Assembly: GCA_005408345.1 (NCBI GenBank)
Contig: SEMN01000016.1
Location: forward strand, 1,674,001 to 1,738,000
Reading direction: 5' to 3'
Source of the DNA: Macquaria australasica
Taxonomy: Eukaryota; Chordata; Actinopteri; Centrarchiformes; Percichthyidae
Length of the DNA stretch: 64,000 bases
The notes below the pieces were generated by a model, which made no database searches, was not told the origin of the DNA, and saw only the letters and a program-made list of their open reading frames with translations. The position numbers were made by a program, and so were the translations under genes. This document shows, one piece after another, positions 48,060 to 61,200 of the stretch (positions are counted from its first letter, which is position 1; every line of letters begins with the position of its first letter).

Positions 48060-51000
48060 ATATCACCCAGACAAAGGAGGAGATGGTGGGGACAGTGGAG
48101 GCGGTGCAGGCGCTGCAGGTTCAGAGCGGTCACCTTCAGAAGTCAAAGGAGGGTTACCATGCCAAGTGTTTGGAGCTGGACCGGCTCAGGAAGGAGGGAG
48201 GTCCACAGAAAGAACTGGAGAAAGTTAGCCACCACTTTCTCTATTTTCAAGATTGTTTTACAGGCAGTTCAGATATTAAACGTGAAAGAAAATTAAAGTG
48301 TTGGTGTTGCGAAAAAAGCCATAATTTCTCACTTACCTCTGGTTGTGTCTAGCCACGTAGATACTTTCTGTTTTATTTGTTCAGGTTTTAAGAAATCTGT
48401 CTCTGAGATTTCTGCCCAGTACAGTGAAAGTGAGTAGGATTTAGCATTGAAAAATTACATTCAGCTCATCTCTTTCCAAAAACCACGTCGCAGTTATGCG
48501 ACTTTAAAGAAGAAAGTAGTGAAGGATCACCATGCTCACCCTCGTTTACTTTGTGTGTTTAAATCAACGAAATCTGCATTGTCCAAGTGGTTCGCACTCT
48601 GTACCATAATAGTCTTTTGAAGTTCACATTGTTGTATCTTTAGTCTTTTGTGATGCAGAAGAAAAACAAGCATACAACACTTTTTTGCTAATGCATGAGT
48701 GCGAATCAGTTTATCTTCTGCTAGACATTACAGAAGAAATAGTCCCTATGAAAACTTCTGACGGCATTATTTTGTAGTTTGGGAAGATCGATCCTTTAAA
48801 GAAAAAAAACGTCTGATTTTAGAAGAGCTAAGGGTCGTTGTTGGTCATGACGTTTTATAAATCCACTATTAACAATCGTTGATAATTGAATAATAATCGT
48901 TTAAGAAAACACTCATCAACTCAAGGTCCTCTTACTACTTTTTCTGCTGAAAGCAACCATGTCACACAGTCTACTTTATGGTTTTTATTGCTTTGCTATA
49001 CAATGTAATATTAGTACCAGTGTGAGTGAGCCAGGCTTAAATTTGAGAAAATAATTTGAAAATTAACAGATAACCTTGCAGTTAGATGATTACGCAACAC
49101 AAACAAAAATACTAATGCATAGTATTTTTTATATAAAAGATCATGACGACACATCCTGATTGAGATTTACATTGATACAGTGACAGAGAGTTTTAAAACA
49201 AATACGTTGACCATGGTTTCTTCATCTCACAATTTCATAAAAATCACAAATCAAAAGACAGAAATGTCTAATAGACCTGAAAGTGCACCATTTGTAAATT
49301 TGTATATATATAAAGTATATTCATGTCCAGACGATTCAGTGTCCTGCATCAATGTTCCTTAAAAAGCTCTGGGATGTCATGTTATTATTGTCTGTCTTGT
49401 GACCCTAAAATCCATCATACACTTGTTTCTTGTGGTCCACTCGTAGGACAAGAATGTCTGTTATATTGAGGTTAAATTAATTAGATTTATTCCATCTTGA
49501 CAATTATGGAAAACAACATTTCCTAGCTGGCCTGCTCTTAGACGTCCACTCTGTAAATAAATTGCTGTTCTTGTTCAGACTGAGTACTGAATGGAGTAGT
49601 TGTAATTGTGGGGCAGAAATTATTCTCATTCACTAACTGAGCTATTCATTTTTATTCCAGGTTTGTGAATGAGAGTCCGTAGCTAAAGGCCATTATTTTC
49701 CTTTTCCTTTTCTTTCTCACTAGGCGGAGCTGAAGTCTAAGAAAGCGGCTGAGTCATTTGCGTTGTGCATCGAGAAGTACAACCGCGTGGGAGGAGAGTT
49801 TGAGCAGAAGATGAGCGAGTCCGCTCAGGTCAGCTCAGACTACAGCTGGGTCGAGGGCCACTTTTTTTTTTCGGTCTCTCCCACCCTCTGATGTGCCCTT
49901 TTTTTTTTTACATGTATTTCTTCTTCTCTTGGGCTTTCTCTTTCTCTTCATCTCCGTGACTCACCCTCTCTATAACCTCCCACCACACAAGAACTCCATC
50001 TTCCTTTTATTGATTATCCCGCATCGTGCCTTCACCCAAAAATGGAAACCTCAACCCCGACTCCTGAACACCCACCCACTCGCACACACATGCACCCCCG
50101 CTCATTACCTTTAATCACTGCCTCCACACTTCCATGGTTACTGCTGCTGTTTCCATGGAAATCTTCAACAAACCCCAATGAGTGCTCCTGTGTTTTACAT
50201 TTGAAATGATGACTGAAATCTTTGTGACCAATTATCTCTTGTAATAGCTTTGAGGTGGAAGATCTGGTCATTATTATGAGGGGGTATGTGGGAGAAAAAC
50301 AAGTGTCCAGACCAAATGACTAACAGATCAGTAAAGAGACCAAGGGACTAGAGGAGATCGCAAGATAAAAGACACTTTCACACCTGTAGTTTGGTTCATT
50401 TAGTCCAGGCCAAGGGAAAATAAAAGACACATTGTCTTTTAGTTTTGGTCCAGTACACACACAAAGGAACTGCACCAGAGTCCGCCTGGAAGTAGACCAA
50501 GACCCTCCTTTTCAGGCGGTCTTTCAGATTTCGATTTACAGCTTTCACACCTGCCCAAAAGAACTGAACAAAACGGGCAAACGCACCAGAGTTTTTTTTT
50601 TTTAACTGAACCAGAGTTTAGGTGTGAAAGCATCCTAAAATACTGTTCTTAGGGCAACAGTACTAAGGAGAAGTTTCAGGAGGAACGAGGTTTCTGTTCC
50701 CAGTCTTATCCAGATGTAAGCGTTTGCAGTAAATCCTGGAGAAGTGGCACAGGACAGATTGGGATGAAGAGCTCTGCTGAGAGTCGTTGGAGAATGTTTT
50801 ACGTTTGCTCTCTCTGCCCAGATTTTGCCCAGTTAATTGGAGAAAAGAAACTGGCAAAACTCTGCTCACGAACTCACTTCTCGAACAAAAGCCAATGGCA
50901 CTACATCAAGACAATTCCCCTGAACCAGACAGCGACAAATGAGCTGAATAAAGAGCAGGATCAAACTTAAATACTAAATCCTCTTGAATTATTGCTGGTT

Positions 51001-52805
51001 TAAAGACCGTGCAACCCTCTGCCTCTTCTACTGGCTGACTGCCTCTTTGTAGCTGCTCCTGCATCCTCAGATCTTGTTTAAAGGCTATTTACACTTTGTT
51101 GCTTATAGTAAATGTGGAGTTTGAAGTTGCTTTTTTATTGGATTCTGGTTGCTTCTCTGAATGCCTCTGAATCTCATACTATTCTGCAGAGACAGTGAAC
51201 TGAGAAAGAACGAGAGAAACTAACAGTAACAACCACAGAGATAAATATTAACAAAACACATACCAAGAACAAACAAGCAACAACTAAAATTACACAAACT
51301 CAGACAAAAAACACAGCCTCATATCAATGAACATATCTTGTATGTCACCAGGCCTAACAACATATTTAGAATTAGACATTAAAAATCCTAACTCTCATGT
51401 ATAAATTTATGGCATTATATAGTCGAAAACTGCTGGAAAAGTTGCATTTCTTTGCTGTTTGGTAAAAAACTTGAATTGATCTTTTCAGCAACTTAAAGAA
51501 ACAGCTGTGTTTTACAGTAGATGTCAGTGTAGCTTTGATGTTATTCGGTTGGTTTAGAAACGATTTAATTGCCACAAAAGGTCAGTGAAAGATGTCAACC
51601 CAGAGAGAAAGAAAAAATCAACCAACAGTGGAGTTTTCAGGTTTCACATGGTGACAGAGTTTTTGTGTGTGTGTGTGTGTGTGTGTACACATGTTTGTGT
51701 GAGTAGAAGTTTCAGGAAATCGAGGAGGCCCACCTGCGGCAGATGAAACAGCTGATCAAAGGTTACTCCCACTCCATAGAAGACACCCATGTTCAAGTGG
51801 GACAGGTATGTTGTGTTCTTTATTTATTAGTTTCATATTAAAATTAAGAGTATATGGGATAGAGTCTCTCAGTGTGTCATAATTTCAGACCCGAGTGTAG
51901 AACTACTCTTGTGTCACGACTGAATCATGAGCCATAATTACCAATAGTTTTTAAATCGTTTTTTACAATTTCTGATTATTATCAACATTATCAACAGCAT
52001 TTCATTTTAAAAGTGAACATTACCATCTACCTGGACCAAGTTATGTACAACTCAACACTTCCTGTGTGTGCTAGTGTTCACCAACAATTACACTTGGGAT
52101 CAAAAGGCATTTTTTAAAGACTTTTTAAGCTAGATGCATCGTTACATCCTGTTGGACTCAATTACAACACTGGTTAAAAATTATAAGTTCATATTTTACA
52201 AAAAAAAGTTATCACACAGAGCTTTGGTAACAAAAACAGTAATCTTAATGGCAGCTTTTCTAATAGTAAATGCTTTTTAAAGAACCAAATAATCATTCTG
52301 CTGCAGGTCCACGAGGAATTCAAGCAGAATGTGGAAAACATCGGCATCGACAACCTCATCAAGAAATTTGCGGAGCTGAAGGGCACGGGCAAAGACAGGC
52401 CAGGTACAGTGAGCTCACCAGGGTGAATTTTGGCTTGTTTCCAGTAGGAGTGAAATAAAAACATAAACACACAATTTCAACAGCTTACATAACAACAGAA
52501 ATGTAAAAACACCCACACTCAAAACAGTACTGTGGAGGATAAATAATTCATAGTGACAAAATACCACAGTGAGTGAGTGGCTCAACTTCCTGAGAGTGCT
52601 TTCGTGCATGCATTTAGTGTTTGCGTGTGTGTGTTTTCTGAATGTGTTTTATTCTTATCAAACTGCCTCGCGTCCGCAGCTCTGGTGGGTTTTGAGGAGT
52701 ACATGACAGCCTTGGCACCTGAAGGTGGGAAAAAGAGCCGAGCAAAAGCCTTCAGGATCCCCGGCCTGGGCAAGAAGGACAAGGAGCCAGACTCTACGTG
52801 AGTGT

Positions 52806-52841
<36 letters not shown>

Positions 52842-53329
52842 CAAACATACTGTGCTCTACAAGCCCTGACCTTCTGAAACTGAATCTTTATCTTTGTCCT
52901 TTGCTACTGGCTTCAGTCTGAGTTATTACTGAATAATGAAAACAAAATACATCTGTGTTTTTTTTTTTTTTTGTATTTGCAGAGACTCAGTGGTGACGGA
53001 GGCTCTGGTGAGTATCACACACAATTCACACCCAAACATTTCTGCTCCAAAACCATTGACTCTATTATCAGTCCTGTCTGCAGTTATCCCTGCAGACAGC
53101 TGTGTTTTAGAGCACCCCTGCACTGTGAGAAGAGTGTGTGTTTTGGAGGATGGCAGGAGAATCAAGTGTGTGTGTGTGTGTTTTATAGAAAGAAGGTGAG
53201 TGGGGGATCGTGAGTGTGTGATAATGACGTGACTGACGGTGTGGGGTTTCCCAGGTTTATTCCAGTACTTCTGAGAAGAGGTTTCTGAGATGCTTTGGCA
53301 GCCAGAGGGGAAGTGCGTAACTGCGTGAG

Positions 53330-53367
<38 letters not shown>

Positions 53368-55150
53368 CTTGTGTGTGCGCCTGCCTGTGTGCAAGTGGTC
53401 TATGAGAGAGTGGTTATGTGTTTGTGTGTGAATGGGCTTTGGACGCTGCCAGAAAGCCAACCTAACAGCCTGATGTGGAAGAAGAGAGTAAATGGAAGAT
53501 CACAGAGCCACTGGTGCTGCTATTTTACACTTTCAAGGGCAGAACATTTCTGGCTGTAGTGTGACAGGTACTAGTAATGTGAGCACAGGTCGCTTTAAAA
53601 CAGGTTGCATAAGAATAAACAGGCACTGACACAGTCCATTCACCTTCTAGACTGAACATTATAATGTTAACAAAACATATACCAAGAACAAACAATGTTG
53701 CTTGATTTCTTTGTATTTAAAAATTGCACAGTATTACCGAGAAGTTAACCCAGAAAGCAATCAAGTCTGCTGTCTGTAGATCATAATAGTGTTTTCCCCA
53801 AAATATATCGTTGGGTGCTGAGAAGACCTTTGAAGGGGGGGGGGGGGGGGTTGACTTAACTGAATCAGTTGCTGGATGAAATTTAAGATTTTAGGTAAAG
53901 TGACAGCCTGTACTAATTAAACCTGCAATAACTGATTTTTTGGCAAACAAGTTGTGAACACAACATTGACATATAATCACCTTTGAAATTGATATGGTGA
54001 ACTTGTTAGCAAACAGTTGCTCATTTACACATCCAGCAGTTATGGAGCAACATTAACATTCATTTGGAGTCTTGTTTCTGTCCACCTGGTGAATGTAAGT
54101 TAAATTTTCACTCTCTTTTAGCCCTGTTTTTGGTCTCTCCATCAACTCCTGAGGGAAATATCTGGCTCTTTAGCAACTAAATGCTCCACTGTGTTAACAA
54201 GGTAGTCTCTAACTGTGTAAAGGTTGTGTACAGTGGCTTTTTCAATGAAAATAGCTGCTTGCTGCGGTTGAAAATGATGCTATGAGAGTGAACCAAAACA
54301 GTACAGTTACGGCCGGACAGCTAAACAGTGAGCTAAACTCGCTACAAGGCCCCATAAAGCCGAGGGGAGCTGAAGATTCTGGTGATAATTCTCTATAGCT
54401 TCTTCACTACGAGCGACCCCTTTCACATTGTCATTAGAAACATTGTTATCATAAAACATATCAATTATAGCTGCCTTAAATCTATGTGATTAACTGTAGT
54501 CAAGCTGCTCCTGCTGTTACACTTTTATAGTCCACAGCATTATACATTAACTAATCGGTTCTGAGCATTCCTCAATCAGATTTTCTTTCACTGTGATCTT
54601 AGGACAAAAAAATATCAATGGCTACAGTCAGCTTGACCTGCTGAGATCTGTTTACTGAAATCAGATCTAATCAAATACCATCTGTGCATGTCCACACTCA
54701 GTCTAAAAATAACTGCTCCCACGTTGGCTGCATCGTAAGTCTGGCCTTTCTCATGTCTCTTATTTTGAAGATCATATGACAACAGCAAAAAACAGCTGAC
54801 ACGTATCCACACATCCTGGCTCGATTTAAATTATTTAAAGCAAACTGAAAGCACACCCGTAGCTTTAGCACACAGCTCAGTTTGAGCTGTTGGTAATAAC
54901 ACGTTTAATGTTTAACAGTTGAAGCAGTTAGTCACTGACTCACACTAACATTTGTAGGGTCTGTTTATTCACTCACACGCTGTAATAGAAAGCTCTCAGT
55001 AGTACATGGAGGCTGCAGAGTTGCACAGTATGACAAAGCACTTCTGCGTGTCAGATATGTGGTTGAAGTGCCATTTGTCTTTGTGTTGCTGACCCAGCTG
55101 GTGTCTGACTCCCTCTCTTTCTCCTGCGTGTGTGTGTGTGCGTGTGTGCG

Positions 55151-55200
<50 letters not shown>

Positions 55201-58200
55201 CCCATTGATATAGAACTCACCCCTGGAAGTAGACGATGAGGGATTTGTCATCCGAGCTGACAGCACACAGAATGATATCCTTTTTCTGCTCGCACATGTT
55301 CAAGCCAGGATAATGCACACCATAATGTCATATTACAACTCTTAACTTTTCATTCTTTAATTAATGCTCGTTTACAATCATTCTTTGTTTTAGGTGAATC
55401 AAGTTACTGTCAACAGGTGTTTTTCTGAGCCAATTACAATTACAGGAGGGTGACAAATTAAAGGAAAAACAAGAGTATAGATTCTCCAAGTCTCTGGAAG
55501 TCTCTTCCAAAGGATTTGGTGTTTTGATGATGGTGATGGAGAGTGACATTGGTCCAAAATCTCCCATAGGTGTTGATCTGGGTTGAGAGCTGGTGAATGT
55601 GAAGGCTGTAGCAAATGATTCACATCTTTTTAATACTTATCAAACCATTCCTTGTGACCTGCATGGAAACATCTGTATTCACTTTTTCCACTCATTAGTT
55701 CATGTTTTTCCTTTAGTTTGTCACCCGACTGTATATTGTATCTAGGGCCACATTATTGATTAATTAGCTGATTTGGTTTGGTTTTTTATGTTTTATTTGT
55801 AATTAATTTAGTTCACTTTGAAGAGATTTGTTTCACTTTAAAATTAAAGGGATCATCAGTGTCATAAAAAGCAAATTAAATCCACTTTCATTTAATGTTG
55901 TAAAACATGAACACTTACAACAGGGGAAGTGTATGGGCACCATGAATCATTCTGTCTGTAAAATATTAACAAATATTAACAAATACCCCTCATAGGTGAT
56001 GTCTTGCTTATTTAGGGGTGCCCTAGGGGTTTAAGACATTGACCATGAACCACAACGTCCTCAGTTAAAGTCTTTGTTTCATGTCATTTCCCATCTTTTC
56101 ACCCCCATCAGCTGTCATCTTTCTACCGTCGAATCTCTCCTAAAGGCATAAAAACTAAAGCCCTCCAAAAATACTTTAAAATGTAAAAAAGAAAAGAAAA
56201 GCTAACTTTAGTCTGACCAACAGTTAAAAAAGTATTCAGTTATATGAACCAGAGATAAGTAAGCAGCTCTTCCCATTTCTGAAGCTTTAATCAGCAAATG
56301 TTTGGTATTTTTACTCAGTGATTACTGTGATTTTGATAAATTAAATCTGGATCTGGTTAATTTTGCGTTGGCTGACTAATTGATAAACAGAGCAGTAAAC
56401 ACATCTGTACTGAGCTAACGCAAACATATGAAACACACCATCTGTTGAGTTAGAAACACAAAAAAACAGCAACTGGAGCCTTCTTCCAATACCCACATAT
56501 TTCACATCCATAAAGATGTCTGAAGGATATCACAGACTTGACTCCCTCACATGACAGTCTCCGTTTGCACCAAGTTAAACCTCATGAGGCTGCTGAATGG
56601 ACTCTAAAAAGGCCCCTGACTGAGATGGAGACGTTTTAAATGAAGTGTCATTAGAAGGTCGGAGGTTTGTTCTCGCAAACGGTAGGCTTGCCATGGTAGT
56701 CTGTGTTTCTGGTGTTACACGGTGTTCGGGCATACACCGATTACACACGGATTACATTGCTTGCCCGCCGCTCCCACCGTTGTTTTGCTTTTTCTTTTTT
56801 TTTTTTAATAGAAATAAAACCCATTTAGTTCATTTTTGTGTATCAGCCTCCATGTTCATCAATAGTAAAATACTAAGCGTGTTATCAATACTTAGTCAGA
56901 CGACAGACACGTCAATATAAACTGAAAGTGTCTGCTCCGTACAACAGCAGCAGCAGAGTCGCAAGAGACAGATTTCACTTATCACGCGATATTGAGCGTC
57001 ATCAACGAATATCTTTTCTTGTAAAATGTTCGGTGTAATCGGTAACACAAGTTTATTAATCATTAGGACAATTTCCTACGTTCATGGCCTCATTAACTGT
57101 AGAGCCAGACAATTATAAAGATCTTTATCCTATTTGTTAGCACAAATGACTAAATGCATCCCCCTCATTAAAAACAGACGAGCTAAAGCCTGCCGTCCAC
57201 CAGCATGGGATATGAATGAATTGTCCTAACCTAACACTCCATGTCCCGACTCTTCAGCCCTCATCCATTTATCAGTGGCAGCTCTCAGTCCTGACAGCTC
57301 TAAGATAACTCTTCCTGACTTTGTCTTCCTCCCCCATCGAGCCCCCTGTCCGCTCAAAATAGATGAACAAGGAAGGGGGGGTGACTGTGGTTTGGGGGTG
57401 ATGGTGCGGCAGGAAGTGGCAGTTTGGCTGTTTGAAGCTCCGCACCAGTCACCTCCATCACGCTCTGCCTCTACTTGTGTTTTGCACGTGTCTGTGTTGC
57501 ACTGCACTCTACTTGCCTGCATTTTTTTCTCTGATGTCCTGATTTAATCAACCTTACAAAGAATCAAAATGACTCTCTTTGCTCTTCAAGGAAGTCACAG
57601 CATTTGTCCAAATAGTAATATTCACAGATGAGCAGGGGTAATAAAACTTGCACCTGCTGGTTTGTAGACATTGCATTTCTTTAACCTTTTCATCAACGCC
57701 TCACATTTGGAAAACATGACAGTCGTGCTCAAGTAATCAGCAATAATGTTGCAATGCTGCTCCCCTTTGTAATGTTGTAAAGGCTCAAGGTAGAATTTAT
57801 TGTCATTCCCTCCATATACAATACTCACAAAAAAAAAATGTGTTCCTTCAGTACTACAGTGTACAATCGTAAACAATCATAAAATACTGTAACAGAAGCC
57901 AAAAAGGGCTCTCTCATTGTCCGTCTCTTTCAAAGTGCCTATAACGCTTTCTTTTCTTGGTGTGCACTCGCCAAACACCATCACTTTTCATTCCCTGTTT
58001 TATAGTATGAGCTTGTTCTCCTTGACCGTCCTCTCTGTCTGTACGCTGCTCTGAGGAGAAGGAGAACAACTTTTTCTCCAGCGACTCAGACTTTGATGAC
58101 GAGGAGCCCAAGAAGTTCCACATCCAGATCAGACCAGTCGCCAGCAGCAATCGCAGTAACTCCGCCGCCACAGAGAAAGAGCTGAAAGCCACCATTGGGG

Positions 58201-61200
58201 TGCTCACTCTGCCGCCCAACAGAGGGGTACGGCAACAGGTAGTGCTTGTTTTTGGTTTTTCAGTCATGTTCTGTATGTTTTGTCAGGATTCATCTAAAGA
58301 TATGAACGTTTTTGCAGAAATCTAAAACTTAGCTTTATCCAGAGCTTCTTCTGGGAATAGATCTAGCTCAGGGAACAGCTAAGTAAGTGGACCTCACTTT
58401 TAGATTATTATTATTATTTATTTACCTTTTTAAATTCTGTGTCCCCTAAGGTCAAGAATGAGTCTTCACACTCAAATCTAAACTGGTCCTAAATGACCAA
58501 AAAATCAAAAAAGAAAAAGTCCGAATTTTCAGGATACTGCCACGTACTTACGATTAGATATTAGCACGTGTTACATGTTCAAGGATAATTCTGGCAATAT
58601 TATGTTATATTTTTCTTATTGTCAACAATCCCCATGAAAAAACCAACAAAACCAACAAGGAATTGATCCGATTAACAAGTTTAGTCTATGTAGCCAAAGC
58701 CTGATGTAATCTTATTCATCTTCTTGTTGTCCAGAAAGTATTAAAACACATCACTGCTCCACTGGGTGACATTTTCCTTCATTACAATGAACATGGGCAC
58801 TGTAGATTACATTGAGTCCTGCTGCTCTAAATACTCACTAGAGCTCCAAATGCATCATAATTTGCAGCTGAAAATAGTCCCAAACAAGCACTATTTACTC
58901 CTGTTTGATTAACTTTAAACTACAGCTGTCCAGCTGTTTTGATAAATCACTTCTTTGTCTTCATCAGTTGGAACCAGTGGGCTTGAAGCCACAAACAGGG
59001 TAGGGGAGTCGGATTCATTCATTGTTGTTTTTGGTCTTTTTATGGGATTTTTTTTTTTGGCAAAAGGAAAAATAGAGAACAACACCATCCTTTTCCTTTT
59101 ACACGAGTCCACTGTATTGACCGAATCTGTCCCCCTCTTTTGACTTTCAGGTGTCAGTCAAGCGGCATCTCTCCAGTAAGTTCATTTAAATGTGTCTCTT
59201 TCCTGTACCATAAAGCAATGGGAAATATACAGTATGGTGTAGTCTGTGTGCTGTATTTTACAGTACAGCTGTTGTCTTCTGTTGTGTCTCTGCAGGAAAC
59301 TCAAGTACTGCAGGAGGTCGTTCAGAAGAGGCAGAGGGTTTGTCGCACAGGGGTGAGTCTGACTTTAGTGTCTCAGCTTTTTTTTTTTATTAAACTCTAT
59401 TTTTGTGTATAGCTGAAATGATTAGTTGATTCATAAATTCTTCAATCAACAGAAAATGACTTTGCAATTATTTTCTTAATAGATTGATCATTTTTAGAGG
59501 TAAAATGTAAACAATTTCAATATTTCAATTTCGTCACCTTGGGCTCTGGGGAATTGAAACGTGATTTTTAAAAACTTTTTTCAGACATTCTTTAGACCAA
59601 AAGATGAACTGATTATTGAGAAAATAAACAGGTTAATCGATAATGAAAATAATTGTTAGTTGCATCCTAAATTTTGCACCATTCTGTCGTGCAACGACAA
59701 AAGATGATCATCAATCATCCAGCGGTGATGTCTGTCATGTTGTGCGTTACAGTTACAGTCCTTTCATTCGTTGGTGGTTGTAATTTTAAGAGGATGAAAA
59801 ACATTTCTCGCACACGGATTATTCCTTCGTGCAGCTTCTTTCCACCTCCAGCCTGTTTTTCCCTCCAGACAGCAAATCTCTTCATTGGCTGACCTTGCAT
59901 GAACAGCCACACTTCATTAGTCATGCCCGAGCCCTCTGCTCGTGCTCCAAAGCATGTTTTATCACCGACATGTTCGTTAGCTGCCAGAAGGTTAGGCTGG
60001 AGTGGGAGGCTACAACCTGCTGCTTCACAGCAGCGAGGAGTCTCTCTCTCTTAAATCCAGAGGTGGCAGGATTAATGATGAGCGTCTGATTAAAGCGGTT
60101 ACTCTGCAGCGACAGCAGCAGTGGCTGCAGCTGAGTGAGACCGGGCTAATTGCTGGTATTTATCACAGAGAAGGAAATGGCTGATGGGTTCTCCCTCATG
60201 TCGCCCTATCTCACTCGATCTCAGCTGTCCCTCAGCGCTCTGACGAAGAACAACATGCTGCTGATTAGTCCTGATTAGGGAATGTGCTCTGCAGTGAGTC
60301 ACTGTATCTCATTGTGTGTGTGTGTGTTGTCTCTTTATAGATGGAGAGCAGGAGGGCCTACGCAGGTCCACCTCCAGTCCTGATCACAGCAGGTAAGATG
60401 GCTCTGCCCTTCATATCTCATACCTGTCTCTGAGCGGTGCAGAGAGAGACATTCAGTATTTGGAGGTAAAATTGCATCATTAGTGGCCTTTTCCACCTCA
60501 GTCTTTCCACTGTCACCATCCATGTTTTATTATTGTCCATCTGCTGGTCTCACCTTCGTCACTTCATATCTCTCACTGTTCTTTCGTCTTTCTTCAACTC
60601 CTCTGTAGCTCAGACAGAGCACCCACATTTTCTTTTACTCCATTTTAGTAATTTTTAAAGAGAAAACTAAACCCAAAAAAAATACCAGAGCACCCTTGCA
60701 ATAGAAACAATATATGGTCTAAAGTATGTGGACACCTAAACATGACACCCATATGTGATCTTATTCCAAAATCATTAGCATTAGCAGCATTAATAATAAT
60801 AACAGCCTCCACTCTACTGGTTTCAGGCTTTCCAGATTTAGGAACCTGGCTGCAGGAATCTGCTCCCATCTCATCACTGATGTTGGGTGATGAGGTCTTT
60901 CTTGTTGTCAGCGTTCCAGTTCATCCCAAAGCTGGTTGATGGGGTTGAGGTCAGGGCTCTGTGCAGACCTGTCAAGTTCTTCCACATCAAACTATTTGAA
61001 TATGGACGTGGCTTCATGCAGGAGGACACTGTCATGTTGAAACAGGAAAGGGTCTTCCCCAAACTGTTGCCACAAAGTTGGAAGCACGCTGTTATCTAAA
61101 ATATTGTTGTGAGCACTAGCGTTAATATTTCCTTTAACTGGAACTAAGCAACCCAAACCAGGAAAAAACAGCCGTAAACCAGGTGTTACTTTCCCAGTTT

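Larger units (their letters stand above)
53008..55213 (+). other. fcho1 intron 11
   Basis: About 2.2 kb. Contains a long (TG)n (53333-53367), a run of 16 G (53835-53850), a dispersed repeat (53915-54240) and a 74-bp TG-rich tract ending 13 nt before exon 12. Confidence 0.75.

Noticed and set aside
57226..57547. Overlapping open frames at 57.2-57.5 kb as an exon in the U12 intron
   Set aside because: No splice sites of suitable phase, no similarity to FCHO1, and the flanking exons already join correctly.
58050..58054. AG (CTCTGAG) as the acceptor of intron 12 instead of AC
   Set aside because: It would put the SDSDFDDEEP segment out of frame and lies farther from the branch site than typical for U12 introns.
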